A stretch of 29,897 nucleotides of DNA from a virus. Within the stretch, counting starts at the first letter, position 1, and each line of letters opens with the position of its first letter. The stretch spans positions 1 through 29,897 of IMG/VR virus record IMGVR_UViG_3300044611_000887. One strand, given 5' to 3'. The position numbers and the translations under genes were made by a program. Shown here in pieces: positions 8,235 to 14,717 of this stretch. Below the pieces are notes generated by a model, which did no database searches, was not told where the DNA came from, and saw only the letters and a list, made by a program, of their open reading frames with translations.

Positions 8235-8588
8235 ATGAAAAAAACAATAAGATTAACCGAAGCTGATTTATCTAAATTAATTAGAAGAGTTATTAAGGAA
8301 ATTGACGGTGATATTCCCCAAGAAATTATGAGTTGTGCAACAGAAGTATTAACATTAAGTGATATGGCTAATCTTCCAACTTGTTTGGAATTAGGTATGG
8401 AGGTAATTACTAATGGAAAAATACCAACAGATCTCATGAAAGGGTTTAAATGTGCGTCTGAATTAGTAAGATTAAATAAAAAACCTGAAGACGCTGTGAA
8501 ATTTTTTACTTGTGTTGCTAATAAAATAAGTAACCCAGTTATGAACGCAAGTCTTAAGGAAAATAAAAGAAGAATTAATGTCAAATAG
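8235..8588 (+). CDS. Four-cysteine protein with N-terminal MKKTIRLTE tag (copy 2)
   Basis: This 117-residue paralogue of the gene at 7868 has the tag MKKTIRLTEADLSKLIRRVI followed by KE, so the I-x-E motif falls at the same residues, 20-22. The body has four cysteines spaced 15, 22 and 19 apart. The motif order is cysteine, an LTLSDMANLPTC segment, a helix ending in FKC, then FFTC. The C-terminus is basic (KENKRRINVK). A 32-base stretch covering the leader and tag is identical to that of the previous gene (7859-7890 and 8226-8257), evidence of duplication. Its end overlaps the start of the next gene by 11 bases, so they are coupled. Function is unknown. Confidence 0.82.
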   Translation: MKKTIRLTEADLSKLIRRVIKEIDGDIPQEIMSCATEVLTLSDMANLPTCLELGMEVITNGKIPTDLMKGFKCASELVRLNKKPEDAVKFFTCVANKISNPVMNASLKENKRRINVK

Positions 8589-9126
8589 TAGAAGTCAAAC
8601 TAAAATTAGAAAAACTCAACAAGTTAATTTACTTGTTGAACAAAGATATTTAAAACAAAAAGGTTTATTATTTGAAAATATTGAGGAATTTCAAGAATGT
8701 TTTGATTCATTTGGTTTAACTAATGAAAATATACCTGAAAGTTGTAAATCAGTTACAAATAGGGATGAATTTATAGAATGTAAAAATGAAATAAATTTAG
8801 CAATACAGGGAATGGGAAGTAAGGTATCTGAGTTTGACAAATTATTTAATTGTTTACAGGGAAAAGCATCAAGTTTAGGGTTTTTATCATCAGAAGATAA
8901 TAATAATTCTTTTACTGATGGGCTTAAAGAATGTTTTAACACTTTATCTGAATTTGATAAAGAGTATGTACCTGAAAGTTGTCAATTAATTAGTAATAAA
9001 GAAGAATTTAATACATGTATAGATGATATTTATGAAGAAATGGAACCAAACATGGATCCAGAAAAAGTTGATTCGTTAATTGAATGTTTAAATGGTGAAG
9101 CAACTATATTAGGTTATTTAGATTAA
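8578..9126 (+). CDS. Two-repeat four-cysteine protein (third member of the family)
   Basis: This 182-residue acidic protein has no recognised family. After a ~33-residue basic N-terminal region it contains two direct repeats of about 65 residues. Repeat 1 (about residues 37-102) has cysteines spaced 14, 11 and 23 apart; repeat 2 (about 117-182) has 15, 11 and 22. Both share the pattern (Q/K)ECF, a VPESC or IPESC segment, (R/K)(D/E)EF with a nearby Cys, a helix, then a Cys four residues before G(K/E)A and a final LG(F/Y)L. The spacing and PxxC segment link it to the two upstream proteins. It lacks the MKKTIRLTE tag but has LVE at residues 19-21. A strong terminator follows. Paired cysteines could hold disulphides or a metal; neither can be decided here. 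Confidence 0.82.
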   Translation: MSNSRSQTKIRKTQQVNLLVEQRYLKQKGLLFENIEEFQECFDSFGLTNENIPESCKSVTNRDEFIECKNEINLAIQGMGSKVSEFDKLFNCLQGKASSLGFLSSEDNNNSFTDGLKECFNTLSEFDKEYVPESCQLISNKEEFNTCIDDIYEEMEPNMDPEKVDSLIECLNGEATILGYLD

Positions 9127-9153
9127 AAACCGTATTAGTAAAAATAATATTAT

Positions 9154-9182
9154 AAACCCACCACACAGGTGGGTTTTTTATT
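9154..9182 (+). terminator. Rho-independent terminator after the four-cysteine genes
   Basis: AAACCCACC, a five-base loop ACACA and GGTGGGTTT followed by more T residues form a nine-pair stem with a T tract. It closes the 7868-9126 transcription unit just before the next box and gene. Confidence 0.9.
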
Positions 9183-9189
9183 TTATATG

Positions 9190-9202
9190 ATATTTATAAA
9201 TA
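9190..9202 (+). promoter_or_regulatory. Late-promoter-like box abutting the metallopeptidase-SOD start
   Basis: ATATTTATAAATA contains an exact TATAAATA at 9195-9202 that directly touches the ATG at 9203. If it is a -10 element, transcription would start inside the annotated gene. Either the true start is further in (ATG at residue 12), or the -10 element is the upstream half of the box and the message is leaderless or nearly so. Confidence 0.45.
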
Positions 9203-10297
9203 ATGAAAGCAACAATTAAACACATTAAATGTGATATGTCCAAAGAAGATAAAACTTTAATGGAAGATTTTATAAAATATTTACAAAAAAAATACCCAAT
9301 TAAAAACAATATTACAATTATGTTTTTAGGGGAAAGAAATGGTGAAATGTCAACTGGAAGTAGAACAGAAAATTCAGAACTTAAAATTTTAACTAAAGGT
9401 CGATTAAATCGTGATGTTTGTAGGACATTGGCTCATGAATGGGTACACGAATGGCAACGAACAACTAAAGGTATGAAAAGAGGTCAAGATATTGGTGGTC
9501 AAAATGAAGATGAAGCTAATTCTGAAGCCGGATCGGTTATTAAAAAATTTGAACGTGACTTCCCTAAATATGAAAAATTTATGTATGAAGGTTTAGTTGG
9601 TATTGGAAAAAAAATAAATTTAATAAATGAACAAATTATATTATCTGAAAAAGAAAATATACGTGAAAATTTTATATTAGAGATGAAAAAAATTGGTATT
9701 GATAAACTACCTTATTCATATTCATCAATAAATAAATTTGTTGACCCTGAAACAATGAACATTCATTATAATAAACATTATAAAGGGTATGTTAAAAAAT
9801 TAAATGACGCTTTATCAAAAAAAGATTATGGTGATGTTGAGTTAGAAGATATTGTTAAATCTATTGGAAAATATGATACGGTAATTAGAAATAATGCCGG
9901 AGGAGCATTTAACCATGCTTTGTTTTGGAAAATGTTATCACCAAAAAAACAAAAACCAAGTGGTGAAATATTTGACGAGATCACAAAACAATATGGTAAT
10001 ATAAAAAAAATGAAAGATGAATTTAATCAAACCGCCAAAGATAGATTTGGATCTGGATGGGTTTGGTTAATTTTAACAAAAAAAAATACTTTAAAAATAA
10101 TGTCAACACCCAACCAAGACAATCCAATGATGAGTGTTGTTAAAGACGGTGGTTATCCTTTATTAGGTCTTGATGTTTGGGAACACGCATATTATTTAAG
10201 ATATAGAAATAAAAGAGATGAATACATTAGAAATTTTTGGAATTATGTAAATTGGGAATTTGTTAATGAGTTATATTTGTTGAGAACTAAAAAATAA
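9203..10297 (+). CDS. Fusion of an HExxH metallopeptidase-like domain and a Mn-type superoxide dismutase
   Basis: This is a 364-residue two-domain protein. Residues ~1-130 resemble a compact zinc peptidase: LAHEWVHEWQR gives HExxH at 78-82, and an acidic NEDEANSE segment at 101-108 could supply the third ligand. Residues ~168-364 are a complete Fe/Mn superoxide dismutase. Metal ligands are H188 (in MNIHYNKHY), H238 (NNAGGAFNHALFW), D324 and H328 (LDVWEHAYYL), and the gateway Tyr is Y196. GG at 233-234 and the NQD motif with Q305 are the manganese-type choices, unlike the Ala-Gln pair of iron enzymes. A linker around 131-167 joins the halves. The gene sits between a terminator and the gp13-like neck gene and has a late-type box. 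It may act on superoxide made by the host or by the infection, or ride in the virion. No signal peptide is seen. Confidence 0.9.
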   Translation: MKATIKHIKCDMSKEDKTLMEDFIKYLQKKYPIKNNITIMFLGERNGEMSTGSRTENSELKILTKGRLNRDVCRTLAHEWVHEWQRTTKGMKRGQDIGGQNEDEANSEAGSVIKKFERDFPKYEKFMYEGLVGIGKKINLINEQIILSEKENIRENFILEMKKIGIDKLPYSYSSINKFVDPETMNIHYNKHYKGYVKKLNDALSKKDYGDVELEDIVKSIGKYDTVIRNNAGGAFNHALFWKMLSPKKQKPSGEIFDEITKQYGNIKKMKDEFNQTAKDRFGSGWVWLILTKKNTLKIMSTPNQDNPMMSVVKDGGYPLLGLDVWEHAYYLRYRNKRDEYIRNFWNYVNWEFVNELYLLRTKK

Positions 10298-10298
10298 G

Positions 10299-10311
10299 AT
10301 ATTTATAAATA
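10299..10311 (+). promoter_or_regulatory. Late-promoter-like box upstream of the gp13-like gene
   Basis: ATATTTATAAATA, with exact TATAAATA, ends six bases before the ATG at 10318 and is followed by AAAACT. This is close to the gp14 box on the opposite strand. Function is inferred. Confidence 0.5.
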
Positions 10312-10317
10312 AAAACT

Positions 10318-11442
10318 ATGTCAATAATTTCAGAACCAGAAAGAAGTAAATTATATACAAGAATTCGTCACCTATTAGGTGCTCCTCTTCGTAGTGTTGA
10401 GTTAGAAGACGAACAAATGGATACATTGTTAGAATTTTCTATTGATGATTATTCACAATATATACAAGATTGGTTAATAGAATCACAATGGTCTAATCTT
10501 TGGGGTTTAAATGTTGAAACACAATCATTAGCAAAAGCATTTATCTCTAAAAGTTTAGATTATGAAACAAGATACACATATGCCTATTCTAAAATTGTAG
10601 GATTACAAGCTGGTGGTGACTATGTTTTAAAGAAAGATTACATTCAATTAGTTGGTAACCAACAAATATATGAAATACCTGCGTGTAGAGAACTTAACGA
10701 ATTACTGTGGTTTTCTCCCGCAGAATTAAATAATACGTTAATAGATCCGTGGACTTTTGGTGGAATTGCCGGTGGAGGATTAGGAGGACCGGGTGGATTT
10801 ACTCAAATGGGTAACATGGCGGGTAGTTACTTTATGATGCCAGCGTTTGATATGTTATTAAGAATGCAAGAAATTAATATACAAAGAAGAATAATCCAAG
10901 GTGATTTAACATATAGGGTTACAGCGTTACCTGAAGGTAAAAAAGCAATTCACTTAATGAATACACCTGGAGGTAAATTTGACTTCGGTAATGGTACATT
11001 AATGAAAGGTAGAGTTTGGTATTGGTATTATGATGCTTGTGAAGAGGATAAAGACAATTGTTTAAAAAATAATCCTGATATAATTCAAATGCCATCAGAT
11101 GTACCATTCCAACAAATGTCTTGGGTTGATCTAAATAATCCGGCACAGGTTTGGGTTCGTAGATGGTTTACGGCATATTGTAAAGAAACATTAGCAAGAG
11201 TTCGAGGTAAATTTAGTGGTAACATTAAAACCCCCGATTCTGAATTAACAATGGATTACACTTCTTTAGCAACTGAGGCAAAAGATGAAAAAACAAAACT
11301 AATAGATGAACTTACAGGACCTGAAGGTAGGTTGACAAGATTAAAACCTGAAAAAGTAATGGAAAGAGAAGCGTTAATTGCAGAAAACTTAAATAAATCA
11401 CTTAAGTTTAGAGCAATGCCAAGACAAATATATGTTATATAA
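10318..11442 (+). CDS. Neck protein, T4 gp13-like
   Basis: The protein has 374 residues; T4 gp13 has 309. The C-terminal half is the recognisable part: VWVRRWFTAYCKETLARVRG, a GNIKTPDSELTMDYTSLATE segment, a helical LIDELTGPEGRL region, then MEREALIAENL. In T4-type gp13 the order is a tryptophan-containing helix with KE.L...R.K(F/Y), a P.....LD...L segment and a terminal amphipathic helix. The N-terminal half contains a glycine-rich loop (GGIAGGGLGGPGGF) near residues 146-161, which I do not know from T4. The gene is in the opposite orientation to the gp14, gp15 and sheath genes, so the neck gene cluster has been split. It runs directly into the next gene without a gap. Confidence 0.75.
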   Translation: MSIISEPERSKLYTRIRHLLGAPLRSVELEDEQMDTLLEFSIDDYSQYIQDWLIESQWSNLWGLNVETQSLAKAFISKSLDYETRYTYAYSKIVGLQAGGDYVLKKDYIQLVGNQQIYEIPACRELNELLWFSPAELNNTLIDPWTFGGIAGGGLGGPGGFTQMGNMAGSYFMMPAFDMLLRMQEINIQRRIIQGDLTYRVTALPEGKKAIHLMNTPGGKFDFGNGTLMKGRVWYWYYDACEEDKDNCLKNNPDIIQMPSDVPFQQMSWVDLNNPAQVWVRRWFTAYCKETLARVRGKFSGNIKTPDSELTMDYTSLATEAKDEKTKLIDELTGPEGRLTRLKPEKVMEREALIAENLNKSLKFRAMPRQIYVI

Positions 11443-11802
11443 ATGGTATCAATAATTAATATCCCGAAAAGAAAAACAATAATAAAAGGTGAAGTTACAA
11501 CTCAAGTTACAACTCAAGTATATGTCCCCGATTATAAAATTGTTTCCGAACTACAATACACTTCTAATGGTGAAAAATTAATTATTGCAAAAAACATTAA
11601 CGAAACAACAATAACTTTAGATTCTACAAAAAATTCAAAAGTTATTATAAAAGCATTGACAAATGTTAGGTTATTACCTGACATTGGTAAAATTGATGAG
11701 GAATGGGATGAACTCCAATTAGATTGGGGGGCTTGTGTACAGTTTCAGTTTGTAGAAGGAAATTGGATAATACTATCTTCAGACGGGTTGAAGATGTCTT
11801 AA
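11443..11802 (+). CDS. Small beta-rich protein downstream of gp13-like, probable virion component
   Basis: This 119-residue protein of unknown family starts at the base after the gp13-like stop codon, so it is translationally coupled. It contains a tandem VTTQVTTQV near residue 18, many alternating short strands (ELQYTSNGEKLIIAKN, TTITLDSTKNSKVIIKALTNVRLLPD) and a C-terminal WGACVQFQFVEGNWIILSSDG segment. The last part resembles the end of beta-solenoid or tail-appendage domains ("...W.ilsSDG"). No cysteine pattern, signal or membrane segment is seen. Context points to a neck or collar accessory, but this is inference. Confidence 0.75.
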   Translation: MVSIINIPKRKTIIKGEVTTQVTTQVYVPDYKIVSELQYTSNGEKLIIAKNINETTITLDSTKNSKVIIKALTNVRLLPDIGKIDEEWDELQLDWGACVQFQFVEGNWIILSSDGLKMS

Positions 11803-11822
11803 AACCTCATCATTTAAGAAAC

Positions 11823-14663
11823 TTATAGGTATTGTTCCCATCCTGGCTCCGCAAATTCATATATGTAATTAGGGTCAATACCAACTTTATCCCAAAAATC
11901 TATTTCACCTTGTTCCATTTTCATTAAATTTTCATAAACATCATCTTGGTCTTCAGGACTAAATGGTTTACCATTAATTAATTTACATTGGTCTGTTGTA
12001 TAAAAACTTCTATCCTCTGGATTCTTAACTAATAATGTTTTTCTAACCTCATCATCAAAAACTATTGTAAGAGGTTCAACTCGTTTATTAAATGTTGCAA
12101 TTGCTCTTTGAATATTATAACTTCCTAACATCTCAGGATTATTTTCTAAATCAGATGGATTAATTCTATAACAATTAAGTTGTACAAATGATTCCATTGA
12201 ATCTTTTAGGGGTACTCCATAACTTTTAATGTGTTCGGATATCTGTTCCTGTGACCAACCTTTATTTGGTTTATTAATTTTTTGAACGTCACCATGAGAA
12301 GCTTTTGTTCCGTTGTTTACATATAGGATTGTATCTCCAAGATTTGACTGTATACCATCTTTTATAATAAGTTCCATGTGTGCTTGTCTAGACATTAGAT
12401 TACCTGCTATGGTAGTTTGTTTACTACGTTTAATATAATTCTCTACACTTAATTTAACTCTTGATTTAGAAGCAATTTCAGCCAATGGAACTTTTTCGTC
12501 AAATATCTTTTGTATATATTCGTAATACCATTCAATAAATTCTTTACCGTTACCATTAAGTAATTGTTTAACCCCCTTATCTAAGAACTTCTCAATATAT
12601 TTTGGCATCTTTTTAGATTTGATACTATTGCCGGTAAATTTTATTTTACCATTTTGTTCCATAGTTGCGTAGTTCTTACGAGCTAAGTTAATACACGAAT
12701 CCCAAGTACCATCACAATCAAGACCCATTTCACCTTTCATAAATATATCGTTAAACTCCGCAACATCGGCATCATAACCACGATATTCTTTACCCTCTTT
12801 AACTAACCAGTTATTTCCTTTTCCAATATAAACACGTCCATCAACACCACCCTCAGGTAATGAGAAGTTCATACCATCGGTGTCACAGACAAGAGGACTA
12901 TATCCTCGTTTACTAAAGAACTTTAACATTTGTCGTAAATATTGTCTACCTGTAGTTGTAATCTGTTCCCCCATATCAATATCTCCCCACGGAAATACCT
13001 GTGGTGCCGATAACGATCCGAAGAACGCATTGATAAAGATCTTAATTGGTAATTGTTTACGGTCAAATGATGTTGATTTCTTCTTATCAATCGTCTTATA
13101 CTCTGCAGCCAAATTCTTATACATAATACGAGAGTTACGGAAGTAAGTTAATAATCCCTTCATCGCCCCTGTTATATCACACTCAGGAAACACGTCATGA
13201 ACTAACTGAATGGATGGGTATAGTGATGAGTAGTCAAGTTTTAATACGTCCTTAGAATAACCTACTTTAAGTAAACGTGATAGACCACCAACAAAATTTC
13301 TTCTTTCTCCTTTTTTAGGAATTGCTAACCCATATTTATATGACCAAGCCAACATTACCATTTTCCAAAGAGTTGCGGTACCCATTGTAGATGCTCTTTC
13401 ATATGTGGTTGGTACCAATGATGATAATAAAAATGTTGCTTGATTAAACTCATCATCCACAATTAATGTTTCCTCAAGGTCATCATCAAGATACCTCTCA
13501 ACAATATCATCACCAGTTGTTTTAAGGTAAACATCTCCCCGTCTTACACATATCTCATCAACCTTTGGGTCAATACCAACTTTTTTATATTTACCATTAT
13601 CAGTATTTAACCAATATTCATCTTTTTCTGCATACATTGAACCAATACTTGTATGGTCAATATAGATACGATCTTTTGCTTCAGCATCAATATACTTGGT
13701 AATATATTTTAAACCTGCCTCTTTAATGTTTGAGTTGATTGCTTGTGATCTACGAACTGAGTGTATGATATCAATTACATTATATCCCCACATTTGAACT
13801 TGATTAAATTTCTCAACCTCATTTGCCAATTTTAACATTGACTCTCTTTGAGATATTGTTTTTTTACCATTTAATGAAAATGATATTTTTTTAATATCTA
13901 AGTTTAATGCCTTACATCTTTCAAAAATCCAAAACCAATCAAAGTTTGCTGAGTTATATCCCGCAATAATTGAAGGTTTAATTTCGTTTATTGTTCTAAA
14001 AAATTCAACAATACCTGATCGTTCTTCATCTTCATTTGAACATTCAATAACTTTTTGAAAACCTTTATTTGTTTTCATTCCAATCATAAATATTCTACCA
14101 TCTCTTGGTTCTAAAGAGGTAGTCTCAAGGTCAAATACAAACCTTGTGATATCATTATATTCTTCAAATCCTTTAAATAATCTTTTTTCTTTTGAGATGA
14201 GGTATTGTTCTACCGGAGACACCATTAATATTTTGTCTTTTGTTTTTTCTCCCCATGGATCAATTCCCCCTTCACGAAAGAATTGTATTAATGATCGATA
14301 ACCTTTAATTGATTTAACTATGAATGTTAATCCTTCTTCTAATTGTTTACTATTGTCTGTTCGGAGTTTTTCTATTAGAATACCGTACTTACCCATTGCT
14401 TGTTTTTGTAGAGATTTCGATCCTTCATAAAAATTAAGACCATGTAAATCACCTACCCACGCAAATGCTATGAGTGAATCTTGTTGAATAACTTTACCTT
14501 TTCCCGGTACTTCTTTAATTTTAAAAATGTGGTCTGAAGCATAGTCAAACTCTACCGCAACTATGTGCTGTTCAGGGTCATTCCCCTCCAAGAAACTTTT
14601 AATTTCTTCTTGTGATATCATATGTTTTAAATTTGGTATATTGGCTGCCGTGTATAACGACAT
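11823..14663 (-). CDS. DNA polymerase, family B (T4 gp43-like)
   Basis: This 946-residue replicative polymerase has both exonuclease and polymerase domains. Exo I is FDLETTS (D178, E180), Exo II is AGYNSANFDWFW (N237, D242), and the YNVIDIIH segment (~294-301) begins the Exo III region. Polymerase motif A is DYSSLYPS (477-484), motif B is KIFINAFFGS (541-550, with F replacing the usual Tyr) and motif C is CDTDG (D594, D596). T4 gp43 is about 898 residues, so this is a full-length relative with its proofreading residues in place. The start ATG has an AAAGGTG Shine-Dalgarno-like sequence, unusual for this window, and a consensus Bacteroidota promoter immediately upstream. This suggests early expression by the unmodified host polymerase. 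Confidence 0.97.
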   Translation of the reverse strand: MSLYTAANIPNLKHMISQEEIKSFLEGNDPEQHIVAVEFDYASDHIFKIKEVPGKGKVIQQDSLIAFAWVGDLHGLNFYEGSKSLQKQAMGKYGILIEKLRTDNSKQLEEGLTFIVKSIKGYRSLIQFFREGGIDPWGEKTKDKILMVSPVEQYLISKEKRLFKGFEEYNDITRFVFDLETTSLEPRDGRIFMIGMKTNKGFQKVIECSNEDEERSGIVEFFRTINEIKPSIIAGYNSANFDWFWIFERCKALNLDIKKISFSLNGKKTISQRESMLKLANEVEKFNQVQMWGYNVIDIIHSVRRSQAINSNIKEAGLKYITKYIDAEAKDRIYIDHTSIGSMYAEKDEYWLNTDNGKYKKVGIDPKVDEICVRRGDVYLKTTGDDIVERYLDDDLEETLIVDDEFNQATFLLSSLVPTTYERASTMGTATLWKMVMLAWSYKYGLAIPKKGERRNFVGGLSRLLKVGYSKDVLKLDYSSLYPSIQLVHDVFPECDITGAMKGLLTYFRNSRIMYKNLAAEYKTIDKKKSTSFDRKQLPIKIFINAFFGSLSAPQVFPWGDIDMGEQITTTGRQYLRQMLKFFSKRGYSPLVCDTDGMNFSLPEGGVDGRVYIGKGNNWLVKEGKEYRGYDADVAEFNDIFMKGEMGLDCDGTWDSCINLARKNYATMEQNGKIKFTGNSIKSKKMPKYIEKFLDKGVKQLLNGNGKEFIEWYYEYIQKIFDEKVPLAEIASKSRVKLSVENYIKRSKQTTIAGNLMSRQAHMELIIKDGIQSNLGDTILYVNNGTKASHGDVQKINKPNKGWSQEQISEHIKSYGVPLKDSMESFVQLNCYRINPSDLENNPEMLGSYNIQRAIATFNKRVEPLTIVFDDEVRKTLLVKNPEDRSFYTTDQCKLINGKPFSPEDQDDVYENLMKMEQGEIDFWDKVGIDPNYIYEFAEPGWEQYL

Positions 14664-14667
14664 TCAC

Positions 14668-14682
14668 CTTTGTTAAACAAAG
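14668..14682. promoter_or_regulatory. 15-bp palindrome over the polymerase promoter, candidate operator
   Basis: CTTTGTTAAACAAAG is a perfect 7+1+7 inverted repeat. Its CTTTG overlaps the -7 element of the polymerase promoter and it reaches the ribosome binding site. A repressor bound here would block the promoter. Binding is inference. Confidence 0.45.
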
Positions 14683-14708
14683 ATATGAAAAAAATAATTA
14701 TGTGTCAA
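14678..14708 (-). promoter_or_regulatory. Bacteroidota-type promoter of the DNA polymerase gene
   Basis: On the minus strand TTG (14706-14708) is followed after exactly 20 bases by TATCTTTG (14678-14685). This is a full match to the Bacteroidota primary sigma consensus TTG-N19-22-TAnnTTTG, about 15 bases before the polymerase ATG. It is the strongest host indicator in the window. Confidence 0.8.
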
Positions 14709-14717
14709 ATTATTTTT
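14690..14717. terminator. AT-only hairpin at the end of the fibre operon, weak terminator
   Basis: AAAAATAATT and AATTATTTTT flank an eight-base loop and form a perfect 10-pair stem. It begins at the stop codon of the 1645-residue gene and is followed by more T residues on the minus strand. It also overlaps the -33 region of the polymerase promoter. With no GC pairs it may be an inefficient terminator, so the fibre transcript may read into the polymerase gene. Confidence 0.45.

Noticed and set aside
7807-8584. Minus-strand open frames opposite the two tagged four-cysteine genes
   Set aside because: The plus-strand frames share a conserved tag, cysteine pattern, promoter boxes and leaders; the antisense products are only mirror images of the duplicated DNA.
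11798-11818. CTTAAA...TTTAAG inverted repeat between the convergent 11443 and polymerase genes as a terminator
   Set aside because: Only six AT pairs, no T tract on either side; not supportable.
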